The notes beneath the pieces were generated by a model, which had not been told where the DNA came from, ran no database searches, and saw only the letters and a list, made by a program, of their open reading frames with translations. A stretch of DNA of 64,000 nucleotides from Sipunculus nudus (lineage: Eukaryota; Annelida; Sipuncula; Golfingiida; Sipunculidae): assembly GCA_026874595.1 (NCBI GenBank), contig CM049308.1:18286001-18350000 (forward strand), written 5' to 3'. Made by a program: the position numbers and the translations under genes. Numbering within the stretch: the stretch's first letter is position 1; each line of letters begins with the position of its first letter. Below, piece after piece: positions 34,380-47,110 of the stretch.

Positions 34380-35808
34380 TCTGACAGGGTCTCATAAAAA
34401 CATTAATAAAAGCTACAATTTTTGGTCAATTTCTTTCAGCTTTCTAAAATTAAAAGCTGAAATCCTTATGTGTGCATGATATGAAAATTATATCAACAGT
34501 GCTCACAGGAAACAAACGTGCCATGGTCAAAGTTGGGCAAAATTTAAGTTACTAATTTTACATTTATACTAATAACTTATAAAATTTGAAAAATTCATAA
34601 CTAATTTTGGGTATTCAATTGAATCTTGATTATATAATGTTACATCCCTGACAAAAAAATCTCTAGCTTCAGCGATCCCCTTGTTAAGGGAGTAAATATA
34701 TATCTTGATTTTTTACAAAGTGCATTATGTGTGGGCCAATAACTTAAAACAATTACGCAATACTGACATCATTCTGGCATGTGCATAGAGAATGAAAAAT
34801 ATGTATATTATTTATGATTAAAGTCAGATCAGTGGTTTTGATATTAGGCAGTCTTGAAGTGTAACAATGGGTTTTTAATGGAAAAATGAAGTTTTTCTTT
34901 AATATCTTGAAGGTATTAAGTCCTAGTGACCAAATTCTTGGCATGGTAGGGGATTTTGGAGACATCTAACTGTATGCCGAATTTAAGGAACTAAGAGCTG
35001 AAGCTGGGGAGCTGAGCTCTTGCAAACTGCATAACACTAGCTTGATGTAAACAATATTACATGGTGCTTGAAAATTTGAATAAAATCTACAGTTTTTGAT
35101 CAACTGGTTTCAAATTTTTGGTGTTAACAGTTGAAAAGCTAACAAAAACATGCTGTGAAAATTATATCCACAGTACGGAAAAAAACGTGCCATGGTCAAA
35201 GTTGGGCAAAATTTAAGGTACCAATTTTTTATTTTTATTAATATTTAAAAAAAAAATAGAAGATTTTCATCTAATTTTGGGTATACAATTTAATTTTGAT
35301 TAATTAAAGTTATATTACTGGAAAAAAGGTCCATAGCTTTAACATGTTTTGTGTTAAGTGATCAAATATCTTTCCTGATTTTTTACAAAATGCATTGTTT
35401 GGGTCCATAACTTTTTTAAATTATATAATACAGACATAATTTCTTGAATGTACATAGGAACTATATAGAGGAATATTTATGGTAAATATGAGGAAAAACA
35501 CATGAGTGGTTTTGATATTAGGCAGTCCTGAAGTGTGAAATTAGGTTTTTAATAAAAAATTGAGGTTATTCCTTCATTTCTCAAAGGAACGAAGTCGAAA
35601 AGACCCAGTTTTCGGCTTGGTAGGAGATCTTGTGGACATCTAACATTATGCCGAATTTTGGATTTCTAGGTCTTACGGTTTCAAAACGTGCCACATCTAC
35701 GGACGGACGGACGGACAGACGGACGGACGGACGGACAGACGGACGGACGACGGACAATGGACCACGACTATAGCTCAGATGACTTATAGTCAGCTGAGCT
35801 AATAAGAA
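34380..35808 (+). mobile_element. Tandem-core element E with 669-bp monomers and GGAC tail
   Basis: gtgccatggtcaaagttggg recurs at 34518 and 35187, and tggttttgatattaggcagt at about 34833 and 35508. A (GGAC)n/(AGAC) tract spans about 35700-35758. The tail tatagctcagatgacttata then tcagctgagctaa is the same as in element A, although the core is unrelated. Confidence 0.8.
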
Positions 35809-36540
35809 AAATTCTAAATAACTACATAATGACATATGCATCAATAGTTAATAGTAACCATGTAACTCGACTATGCTGCTCTCCCACTAGGAACCACACA
35901 TGGATCCAGATACCGTGGCGCACCTGTTGAACCTCACTAGGCCAACGCTATGAAATAAACGTTTGATATATAAGGTCCACTACCTTCAGGTTTTGATTAT
36001 GATAACAACAGTTCTTGCTGGCTCAAGCCCATACCATTTGATCCATAATACAATGTAAGCATGTTTCTCGAACTGGACAAATATCCATTTCAAATGGCAT
36101 TTATAGCGTCAGCAGTATAAATAGCAATAGCGGACATATCAATACATCAACTAGATATACCAAAAGATTTATGCCTAAGTTAGACAAAATATTCAATCTA
36201 CACAGTGGATTTCTCAAATAATAACAGAATAAAAGCTCTATAAGATCGTTTTAAACTTAGTGAAATAGGTTTATTGCACACGGGCCGTAGATCCTAATGC
36301 GCAATTCTAAAATCTCTTTCAGCATGTTCAAAAACTAACGATTACAAAAGTTCTCGATGATGACAACCTACATACTATCGGTATAACGATACATGGGGCA
36401 ATAATAAACAAGTTTACATATAACTTATAATGGAACAGCTGAACAGAAACTATAAAACTTCTCATCGACGACCGGTCAACGGACCCAACAGACACAACAC
36501 CGCAAAGTCTCGGGTACCAGTCACAGTAGTGACGTCACTT
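35809..36540. other. No gene seen
   Basis: Unique-looking sequence; no exon defined. Confidence 0.35.
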
Positions 36541-36559
36541 CGCTGGTTCCAATGAAAGT

Positions 36560-36660
36560 GTGCTGATACACAGAGGAAGTTGGGGACCGGCAATCGGAGG
36601 GCCATGGGTTCGATTCCCATACGGGGTGATCCGACTTTTTCTGTGTATTCTTGTTCTATA
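36560..36660 (+). repeat. Possible tRNA-derived SINE fragment (B-box-like)
   Basis: gggttcgattccc at 36606-36618 is a perfect B-box/T-arm sequence. No convincing A box, anticodon arm or acceptor stem could be drawn, so it is not a tRNA gene. Confidence 0.35.
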
Positions 36661-38045
36661 TCTCCATGAGATGGACCAGCATGGCCATTCAACATCTTTC
36701 TATATAGTACCCAACTTATGTTCTCGTTACCCAGGTCAGACTGACGCATTATTTTCACTATAATATAAATATTATCATTGTTAATGAAGGTGAATTGCGT
36801 GCATACCTGACCACATATTATTGACAGTTCCGGCACATTGGCCTGAGAAGCCAAACTGAACTCTGTTTACAAATGTGATGAAAGTGGCGCCTCGTGTGAC
36901 TCGTTTGAGAACTATGGGCCTAGTTCTGTCTCAGTCTGAAGATGGCAGCACCTCCTGGAGCAAACTGTGGAAAAGGCACACCTCTCACAGCATCTTGTGT
37001 CAAATTTTTCTCTCTGCAGATAAAAATATTTTCTTTGCATGATTAAAAAGCTAAAATCCTATATTATCCAATAATAGAAGCCACATATTAATGGCCCTTC
37101 TATTAGTTTGAGGGTGAAACCCTTCAGCCCGGCCCTGTCATATTACATTTAGTCCGGTGGACTACACAAAATCGCCAACTGCTCTAATTGTCGCTCACAC
37201 CTACCTAGACACGTTTCGAAAAACGCTGATCAGCATTAACCGTACAGAATGCATAAGTCACGTTAACGGTGGCCCTGCCACATTAGGCAGCTGGTAGATC
37301 CGTGTTCTCTGTCTTGTATAGGACCTTTACTTTTTCGGTCCTGTTCACACTACCATCCAAATATGCCAATGAAAGGGACACTGGTGTCAGTCGGTGGGGA
37401 TAAAGGTGTCAGTGGGGGGGGGGGGGGGGAATCTCTTTTAGGTCAAGTTTAGTAATTAGTACTGAGGCAGAGCAGACGACCAAATAAGTTTCTTGTGCCC
37501 CGTATTTAGATCAGCTTCGTTTCTATACTGATAGTAGACCACAGCTGTAGATGCAAAGTTTCGGTAGATCAAATCTTGTGGCATTGCTAGGTAACGATCC
37601 AGAATTTGCTCACACTAGTGGTTTCCACTTCCTGTGAAGCAATGAAGCCAACCTAACTTTAGGTCACCTGGTACATCTAAACATACTGTCCATTATCTCA
37701 CCAATAAACACCTATGTTCCAATAATTATTCAGCTTAATATGTCATTCTGTCGAATAGGATATCAAGACACCAAACGCCTTGTGCCTACTTGTTAAACGA
37801 AAGAATTAGATATGTGATTAGCACACGTTGTAATAATACTAAAGGGCTCCCTACTGTTACATTTCTAAAATTACTTCATGTATATGTACACTAAAAATAT
37901 ACAATGTTACATACACACAATCCTGCAAAATACTCCAGGATGGTTTGTAATTATAATCTTATAAGAGTCGCTTATAATCAACTTGTATAGGTATACATGC
38001 AGACCAGACATGCCTATATATAGTAAGGGAAAAAGGACACGCTAG

Positions 38046-38048
<3 letters not shown>
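36661..38048. other. No gene seen
   Basis: Includes a G run at 37415-37430. A donor-like cag|gtatgc on the minus strand at about 36806 is not supported by an ATG or an acceptor. Confidence 0.35.

Positions 38049-38098
<50 letters not shown>
38049..38098. repeat. (TA)n microsatellite
   Basis: About 25 units, 60 bp before the start of 3.5 kb repeat copy 2. Confidence 0.97.
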
Positions 38099-38099
<1 letters not shown>

Positions 38100-38164
38100 A
38101 CGTCGTTTATTACGATTCCCCTAGTACCTAGGCCTTGCATATATATACTGGTCATGACCTTCAG

Positions 38165-38631
38165 AAGTTCAGCAATATATATGAGCAATTTATTTTTAGA
38201 ATTCTCACGCATTTTCAGATAAACTCTCCAAAGAAACATAAAAGTTATACTTCAATGATCACCCGGCGATCATAATGGAATAATTTATTTATTCAAGTTG
38301 TATGGCATCATTCGAAAACAGGAAATATCTTTAAATAATGAAAAATCCTGTCCTTTGCTGTGCAGGATAAGTTCGATAATATACGCAGAAAGTCAAATCC
38401 CAGTCGAAGTATTCCTACGAACAGAGTGAACCGGGTCCTCCTTTCATCAAGTTTCTTCTATAAAAAAATGACTGTAATCCATTCATAATTGTTTGATATT
38501 CTGAATTCAAAAATTAAAATTAAAACCTGAAAACGGACAATCTTAAGCCACCTGTGGGTGCAAGAATAAAGAATTGTGATGGGGGGAAATGAGGAAAATG
38601 GAAATAAACTATAAATCGAAGTATACTATCA

Positions 38632-38680
<49 letters not shown>

Positions 38681-40746
38681 TTATATATATATTATTTCCA
38701 AAATCATGACAAGCAATTAAAGTTACATGATGTCCGGGGCAGGCATTTGTTCAATTAAATACTCCCATCGCCATCTAGGTGAAGCAATTTTAACTCATAG
38801 TCCACGAGTTTTAATCGTGCGATGTCGGACATATTTAGAAATTTCGTGGATTTGAAATCTGCGCGGTATATACATTTAAGAAAAAAAGTTGGTTGTACGA
38901 CTGTCGTGTGAAAATAACTCAAAAGAAGTCAGATCCTACGACAGTCATATAATAGAATTATAGTCAAAGAAAGAGCTTACAATGCATGGTGTGTCATTCG
39001 TATAGGACTATAGTATATTGACGTAGGGCAATCGTAAGACAACCAAGGGGAACTTCAAAAAGAGCCTCTGATCACCAAAAACATACGAGGATGAACGTTT
39101 GTTTACAAATTAAGGTCTACGACAGTATTTTGCATGGCATATCACTTGAATTTCGCACGATATACCCGAACGCCTGTACAATGAATGTTCCCAGGTAGAC
39201 CTGCTGTATAACTGTTGTGCGACATATATGTAATATTCATCATCTTTTCAGTCCATGTTGATGAAAATTGCGAGGCTGCTACTCAACTTTCAATTTCTGT
39301 GTGATATCCCATTATAGAAACAGAAAACGCTTTAATTCGACCATTTCGTTATAACTCCTGTTTGTGTATTTGGAAATATCAATGAAAATCACTGGTATTC
39401 CAAAAGACAAAATAAAGTATGTTCGACATCCGCCAAGAGTAAAGGGGTTATTCAACAATTTCCTCTAACAATAGTTAAATTAAACCTTGAAACATGAAAT
39501 ACGAAATGAGAAAGATCACTTTGTAAAAGACGTTTTGTATCTTTAATGCAAGGAAGGTTTTACTCTAGAAATAGGTTGAATCTGCGCATAAATGCGAACA
39601 TATGTTATCAGCCATTTGCGCACTGCGTTGAATTCTTTGCGCATATATGTACACGCACACCTGACACCAGAGGGGATGGGTACACCTGGCATAATGAACC
39701 TGTGCTGAAGAGGGGGATCAGCTGGAGAGAGCAAACACGGCAGAGATTTCACTTGAGTCTGAATTTGTAGGACACGAGTACACCTGCCATGGTTGAAGTG
39801 CTTTAAAATCCGTTTCCAGCTTTAAAGTATCAAATTGCCTCCACAGATCACATTGCATGAGCTCCTTAAGTAGATAAAAGTAGATAAACAGAAATACGTA
39901 ATAAATATGTTACATGCAAATGAAGCTACTCATCCTTAGAATATTAAAACGACAAGCCAAACCATTTATATATTTTGATATTTTCTTAATACAGCATGTT
40001 ACGTCACATATTTTTAACTTTACTTCTTCATTGAAAATTAAATTGGTTTTCTTTAAGTTATGTATATAGTAACTTGAGGATGTGATTGAGCATACACTCA
40101 CACATTCAGAACACTTTAGAACAACCCTCTCATTTCTTATTCCTCTATTTCTTAAGATGCTCACAATTTATTTGGTTAATTGTGCGATCCCTAAATAACA
40201 AATCCTTGCACATCTGTTTTTAAATCAAATTCATTGCTACCATTATATTTTATGACAGAGAGAGGAGTGTGGGGGGGGGGGGGGGGGGGGATGGAGAAAA
40301 AGAGAAGGAGGGGGATGGAGAACAAATTGGAGCTTTTTATCTGCAATGGCACCAAAGACCAGTCGAAAGTAAATTTGCATATAGCTACCAAAGTACAAAT
40401 ACAAAGACAGTATGTATACTTAGACCTGCATCACAGGGTTATACGTACAGAGTCATCGTGCGGATGCATGGATTACTTCAGACATATCACTCAAAGTCAC
40501 ATGCAGTAGACATCAGATAAAACAGACAAGGTCGTGAAATGACTGCATGCTTAATTGTAATAGAAAATACAGCCTTCGGGCGACTTACGATAAAGCGTCA
40601 TACTCTAAATCTTAAGACCCAATATAGGCTTACGTGTGAAACTTAGGTGATTTCTTCTTAGCCTTATTTATGCTGCGGAGACGCATTTGGTTATTATAGG
40701 TGGTATGATGTCAGTAGAAGGGATGATACTCCAAGTATTAATCATA

Positions 40747-40804
<58 letters not shown>

Positions 40805-41640
40805 CCGGATGTTGGCATGAACGGCATATGTCGTTAAATAAAAACTCCCATTTTAAATTTTTATTTGAATCTTTGAAATTGAAAGTAGAGCTGTATAATT
40901 TAATATCAGATACAACTAGAAGAGGAAATAGTTCACCTTTTTAAAATAAAAAATAAGGGTTTATTTGCAGGAACTGGCACTATTTACAAAGACGACACTG
41001 TTTTACAACTATTAATTTTCCAATAACACTCATAAGTTTCTTAAGCATTCTGAAAAAAGTCGAGTCCTGACATGAGTTTTTGTCGCCGGGGAGTGTACTA
41101 TAGTATATCGACCAAACTTCCGCACCTATAATAAATACCGGTCATATATTCACTTGATATTCAAGTAAAAGAGACCACACATTATCGTTAGTTAATTTGT
41201 ATGGATTTTTGGCTTAAAGTGACGTTGACTACCTAAATTAGGTTAATGCATGCGTATGAAATTTAGGCCTAAATCTGGCCTGTCACAAATTTATAAAATT
41301 GTTTCTGTATACAAGCTGTTTAGAAACATGGCCCCTGACGCCAGGCGGATAATCTTTACGGTACCACGTGACCGGTGTCACGTTAAAAACGTTCTCATCT
41401 CCATATTCTTACACAAATACACTTAAGATGAAGATGATCGTCTAAACCACAATGGTTGTTTGGTGTTGCCTCCATTGTCACTCATGACCTCTATTAGGCA
41501 TGAACAAACTTTGTTTACTAGATTTGCCGCTAGATGCCGTTGTCAGTGTGTTTACCCAGAAATAAGCGGACCTGACACCCCTTGGCAGACGTACAAAAAC
41601 TTCGGACATTATAGCTGTGTGAGCTCAGAATTGGTCATTT
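38165..41640 (+). repeat. 3.5 kb dispersed repeat, copy 2
   Basis: Direct copy of 1066-4562. It keeps a 25-bp stretch near 39812 (tttccagctttaaagtatca) that copy 1 lacks and the 6385-6585 fragment has, so copy 1 carries the deletion. Similarity may resume at 43100-43205 versus 5480-5570, after AT-rich DNA at 41640-43095 that copy 1 does not have. Confidence 0.8.
40749..40802. repeat. (TA)n microsatellite
   Basis: About 26 units in 3.5 kb repeat copy 2, orthologous in position to 3653-3714. Confidence 0.97.
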
Positions 41641-42523
41641 ATTTTTATTGACGATTGAAACGCGAATCAGGTTCAAAAAGCATATATACAATCATAACTA
41701 AAAACATATACTTTTCGACCTAAACTGTATACAATTGATCAACCGTAGCACCGAAAACCAAATCTAACAGTAATAAAATATGGACATCCTAATAAAAACA
41801 TAATGAACATGCATACAAAAAATACACACAAATTAATTAATCAATACTGAAATAAGCCAAGGACAAACAATATACACAAGCACGTGCCTAATCACTTACA
41901 TAAAGTACAAGTTAAACGATTAGTATAATAAATCTGAAACCATATCCGTATATGATACTAATACATGCATGCACCACATCAAGTTCATGCAAAAATTGTA
42001 TATACACCTAACCATCATAATTAAAAAAAAGAAACATATAAAAGAAAATGTAAATAAACAAAATTAGTAACTCACTACAACTACTTAACTCAATCTGGAA
42101 TATAACATAGAAAGAACTTAAATCAACTCATTTAGGAAACGAACTTAATAGCTGACCTTACAGTTTTCCAAAAATAGACACATACATACACACATACCTG
42201 TGCGCAGGGTCAGGACGTCTAATCGGCTTCAAATAACCTAATGGAAATCTGAATCAAATTTATAAACAACAAGTAATTAAAAAGAAACCAAAAAGAAATA
42301 CAGTATGTATGCACACAGCGTCGATAATAACAAAACACATGAAGCCACTAAAATAAGTACCAAACAAATATGTAATATAATCATTCAATCATATAAGAAA
42401 GTTTTCTGTGAAATCCCAAAATACATGGTCAATAAATTAATCAACCGCCATAAAAAATGAAATAAACATGCCCACTGCAACCTGACGAACTGCTAATGTA
42501 CGTATGTATGTGTGTATATATGA

Positions 42524-42575
<52 letters not shown>

Positions 42576-43037
42576 TATTAAAATCATAATATGTATAATC
42601 TTATTTGCGTACAAACAATTTGTATGAAACCCATAACAAAATATACAATCAATATATATCAATTCTATAACAAAGCATACATTTCATATACCGTACACCA
42701 TAACATATACTTCTGACCTATTCTAAACTGATAAAAATGAAAATTATGCAAATGTAAAGGCAAAAATGTAAAATATGTAGATCGAAGGTAAAGCTAAACC
42801 CCTGAAAAGGAAACATAAAACATCTCTAATTAATCGCAGTAACAGTACACAGCAAAATATATTCTTCCTTTGGTGCACGTCTCAGAGTTGCACATATGCG
42901 AAGTCCAGACCCACAAAGAAATGATACTATATACTACTTGTATTTGGTAGAAGACTCTTTAGAAAAAGCCAATATATTTGCCCAAATGTATTTTTATTCA
43001 GATTATGCCTTATTTTACAAACTGGACGTGATGACTT

Positions 43038-43094
<57 letters not shown>
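41641..43094. other. Very AT-rich stretch with (TA)n tracts
   Basis: Holds TA tracts at 42525-42570 and 43038-43091. The sequence is A-rich on the + strand and lacks any coding signal. Confidence 0.6.
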
Positions 43095-43204
43095 TTATGT
43101 TATGCGATGGTCACCCGAAATGAGCCACAATAACCACAATCCAAAGTTTGGATTCATGCAGTAACATGTGTATCGGCTTGATAGAGCTGCCATCTGGTGA
43201 CTGT

Positions 43205-44119
43205 ATATTAAACTAGATGACGTAGCATTTGCATTCGCAAATTCATGTTCAAAGCGCTCAGTGACAGTAAATCTATAAGACTCTAAGAGAAATTGCACAT
43301 GCATTTACAATTCAGATCATGAAATGGCTTACATCCACTATAACGTGGACTTGAAAGTGAGTTTTACGGACATACATATCATTGAACACTGCGCAGTTTT
43401 GTTTAATTCTGAACAATATGCACGACAATTAGAATGAAACTCATAGGCCGAGTGTGAATCATACCTGAACTGAGTCACAGGGCCTAATGTCAGAAAATGG
43501 GTGCAAACTAGTTAGAGTGCACGAAGAGAACTTAACAAAGATTTTACTTCTCCTGAGGATGTCCAAATTAAATGAATATTGTATTCTCTAAATTTGTTCG
43601 TACTATGGACGAATAATATTTTTTCAACTATAAGGGAAATCGAAAGAAGTAAACCATTTAACTTACAAATAAATCTGTTCTTCATATTTGTTTTGTTATC
43701 AAGTGTGAAATATATATAGATAGACATTGTGAAATAAGATAAATGTAGATATCCCGGAAGTAGTTATTATTATTTCTTTTTACCAATTCTCCTCCATGAC
43801 CCAAAATAAATTTAAATAACATTTTCCTAACTGATTAAAGATATCTTTTAATTGATTTAGAGGCACTGATAAGTGATAATTGAATTGAAAAATTATAAAA
43901 CTTTTCGTGACGGTTATATTTTAGTCAGTTTTCTTGCAAACATTTTGTCCGTAAACATAATCTACCCCCTCAGCTAATCTAACTGATTATGGAACAGTCA
44001 CCAAGGGCAAAAGGGAGCCATCGCAACCTTGCATGGCCATTACACAGGTTCTAGCCAGACATGGTTAGGGGTAGGAGGGGATATGGTCAACAGACCTTAT
44101 GACCCCTGCTTTCTGTAAC
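43205..44119. other. No gene seen
   Basis: The first part has some similarity to 5480-5570 at its left edge; otherwise unassigned. Confidence 0.35.
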
Positions 44120-44305
44120 TAGATTAATAGTCGCCTGCATGTTTAAAACTTTGTGAAAATGGAGGTTATCGCTCAATATCCTTCCGGTAGGACGGTTTTG
44201 ATTTGTGCCCTTTTAAAGGACGCCCGGCTAGACGACTGGGTGACGGACAAAGGGCCATCGTTTTTGTTCAGAGGACTAGTATTTAAAGTCAGCTGAACAA
44301 AAACG
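44120..44305 (+). mobile_element. Truncated tail of a tandem-core element
   Basis: ggttttgatttgtgccctttta is followed by a degenerate gacgactgggtgacggacaa tract and an end agtcagctgaacaaaaacgg. Confidence 0.6.
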
Positions 44306-45411
44306 GTTGCAGTACACGATCCCCTTTGTACTCATTTCTTATGCCAGCATGTTGAAATGACCACAACAAATGTTGCTGCACTATCATCTTGCATTTCAAC
44401 TTCAACCATTTTGGAAACAGTTGTATCACGTAAACTCTGCAAGGAAGCACATTCATAATAAATTTCTCTTTATATTTACAATACCGCATACCGATATTAC
44501 ACCACAAATTAGATCCACATATCAAAATATACAGTATGTTTCACGGACAAATACCTTCTGTTGTTTATATTAGGCATGGATATTGTTGATGCATACTGTA
44601 TATCTGCTATATATATACTGCTTTGTCCTTAAAAAAGGATCCGCTTCTGCTACTAACAAGGTATGCATATTCCCATTTCATTCATTATGAGCAGCTTCCT
44701 TGCCTAAAAACATACACTTAAATCATCTTTCATATCTTCCTTATATCAATCCTTCGAAAATCTAAATGCCCCCGCGTCCCATTTCGGTTCCCAAATGTAA
44801 ACATCCTCACTGACCAGGTCAAGGTAAACCCACAGATGTATGAAAATCTTGCCACGAGCACAGCGCCACAAAACAACTGTAAAAATATTTGTACATATTT
44901 TATTGAGAGAGTATCCCACTGAAAATATATATTTTATTTCAATTTCGGAATAAAAAAAATGAGCCAACATTCTCATTTGATTTAATTCCTCCCCCAATCC
45001 TAATAGAAAGCCCTGCTAACGGGTTAATCAGCAAGTAACTAATGTAATATGTCAATGAGAGGAGAAAGCCGCAAAAAGACATACGTGTTTAAATGTGTGT
45101 TTGAGACCTGCCGTAGTATAAGTGGGGCTTCTGATTAGTTTTTTTAATAGATTTGCCTAAGCAAATAGTTTATATTTAATTTAGATATCGATTTTTGCAA
45201 CAACCATGTGTTTGATCGGCGGGGTCACGCTTCTTAATGTACGACAACCCGTTGAGTCTGCAGGGTATGCATAAAAGACAGGTCGAGGAATAAATTAATT
45301 AACTATTTGTTTTTCATTTTTTTATCACGCTTATTCATGTTCAGTGATAATTTTATGATTCACGTATTGGCTTCTTCTGTGAGATAAAAATAGTTTACTT
45401 TCCTTCTCCAG
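44306..45411. other. No gene seen
   Basis: Unassigned AT-rich DNA. Confidence 0.35.
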
Positions 45412-45566
45412 GGGGCCCCACAATCAATATAGTTAAAGGACTGCATGAGAATCTTATAATTGAGCACACAGATGCCACCTGTAGTGATAATTGGAAATTA
45501 CTGGAACTGGTCATGGTAGCAATAGAGCAGCTAGCAATACGGTTAACAGGGGTTGCTTTTACTTAG
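45412..45566 (+). CDS. Candidate terminal exon, unrecognised
   Basis: A strong acceptor (tttactttccttctccag) is followed by one open frame of 50 codons ending TAG at 45564-45566; the other two frames stop within eight codons. It reads P-T-I-N-I-V-K-G-L-H-E and L-L-E-L-V-M-V-A-I-E-Q-L. No family is recognised and no upstream exon was found. A chance open frame is quite possible. Confidence 0.2.
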
Positions 45567-45869
45567 GATATATTTATATAATATTAGTATATCATATATT
45601 GACTTAAGCAGGTCTATATGCAGATTTGTTAAACGCTTTCATTCTCCACACACGAGATCTGTCTCATGCAAACATGCGCACTGCACGCTTTCCAGCTGAG
45701 CGCGAGCCATATCACTTGGCAATTGAAAATTATAATAACTAATAATGATGGGGCAAATATAAAACATACATTGACAACATTAATTTAAAATTTAGCGGTC
45801 ATAAAGAATATGACTGTCTTTTGTGTTTTAAAAGGTTAAAAACCCGGGGAACTACATTCCGGGGTGATA

Positions 45870-46060
45870 TTAGTGACGTGGCGGTGTAAATGTATACAAA
45901 CAATAGCACGTGCCACCCTGTTTAAGCACGTGATTGGTATATGGGCGCGGTTTTCGGGTAACAGGTGACGTCCGGGTCCATGTGGTCGGCCATGATTGTA
46001 TACAGTGGTTGCCCCAGCAGCCTCGGCCAATATCAGTCAAGGTCGCTGAATTTCAGTGTC
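45870..46060. promoter_or_regulatory. Candidate promoter/enhancer with paired E-boxes and CRE half-sites
   Basis: CACGTG occurs at 45907-45912 and 45927-45932, exactly 20 bp apart. ATTGG (inverted CCAAT) is at 45933-45937, and TGACGT at 45874-45879 and 45966-45971. The block is markedly less AT-rich than its surroundings. It lies in the 25-kb gap between the divergent genes A and B and could serve gene B or an unrecognised gene. No TATA box or initiator is clear. Confidence 0.35.
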
Positions 46061-46626
46061 GGGTGGCATCATTGTTTAAATAGATCGTTGAAGTTGAAGT
46101 TGAAACGCTTTTACGTCAGGTGACTTGAGGGTTATTTTTTTATCGCTTTAACAAATGAGTCTGGGGTTTCCTCAAATATGTGAACAGTTCTTTAAGGTAT
46201 GATTTATGTAATTAATCCTTTACAATAGGTCAAATGAATTAACAACGATTCCATAATGAGCCACATAATCAAATAAGGTGCCAAATAATAGTTGTCTATG
46301 TTCATATGTACCACCCGGGAGGGGGGGGGGGGGGGGTCTCGATAAAATATTAATTTCATTTTCAGATGATACATTATTTCTGTTTAAGATTTAATGAAAA
46401 TCCATCCAAATATTTTATTATTATTTGAACATGTATAGAAATTGAATATCAATAATACCGATAAATATTATGAATAAAAATATATCTTGTTGTTCACAAA
46501 CTGCTGATGGCATGAGAAAAATTATCAAATTATCGGCCATTACTGAACAATTATTTAAACTCGGTGAATGTTCGATTGGGTCCCCCTGCAGTTGTAAAGG
46601 TGTTGCGCATATATTTTTTTTGTATA

Positions 46627-46628
46627 AT

Positions 46629-46700
<72 letters not shown>
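46627..46700. repeat. (TA)n microsatellite
   Basis: About 36 units with a single TG interruption. Confidence 0.97.
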
Positions 46701-46704
<4 letters not shown>

Positions 46705-47002
46705 ATTTTGCATTTAACATCAATATGTTAAGATTTGTGGTATAATGGGTTAGAATAATGACAGATTATTCATGGCCAATACCCAAGGCTGCATGGTTAT
46801 TCCATTATCCTCAGGAGAGAAACCCCTCAAATGGACAGTGCGTGTACCTGTCGCATGTACACAGAATGTAAACAGCTAGTTTGTACCTTATCACTCTTCA
46901 AGATACGCGGCATTTTGCCCCTTCGACATAAGAGAGTTTATTGACTATTACTTTATACTATTACTATATACTATTATTTTAGTCCACTTTTTATGTCTGC
47001 AG

Positions 47003-47110
47003 GCGGGTAAGACAGGGCCGAGGGAGCCGCTGTGTACTGTCCAATATGCCTGGGATAACAAGTATCTTCCAAGACACATATCTGCAAGATATCTGGAATT
47101 CAGAATACAG
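47003..47110 (+). CDS. Candidate internal exon, unrecognised
   Basis: A good acceptor (tttttatgtctgcag) and donor (ATACAG|gttaga) enclose 108 nt. Two of three frames are open; frame 1 gives 36 codons with T-G-P-R-E-P-L-C-T-V-Q-Y-A-W-D. No family is recognised and no partner exon was found. It may be a 5' UTR exon of gene B or a chance match. Confidence 0.25.

Noticed and set aside
36590-36640. tRNA gene
   Set aside because: T-arm-like motif only; no acceptor stem, D arm or anticodon arm could be folded.
36462-36854. 130-codon minus-strand open frame
   Set aside because: Starts at TTG, covers a SINE-like B box, and lacks any conserved domain; only a donor-like site was seen.
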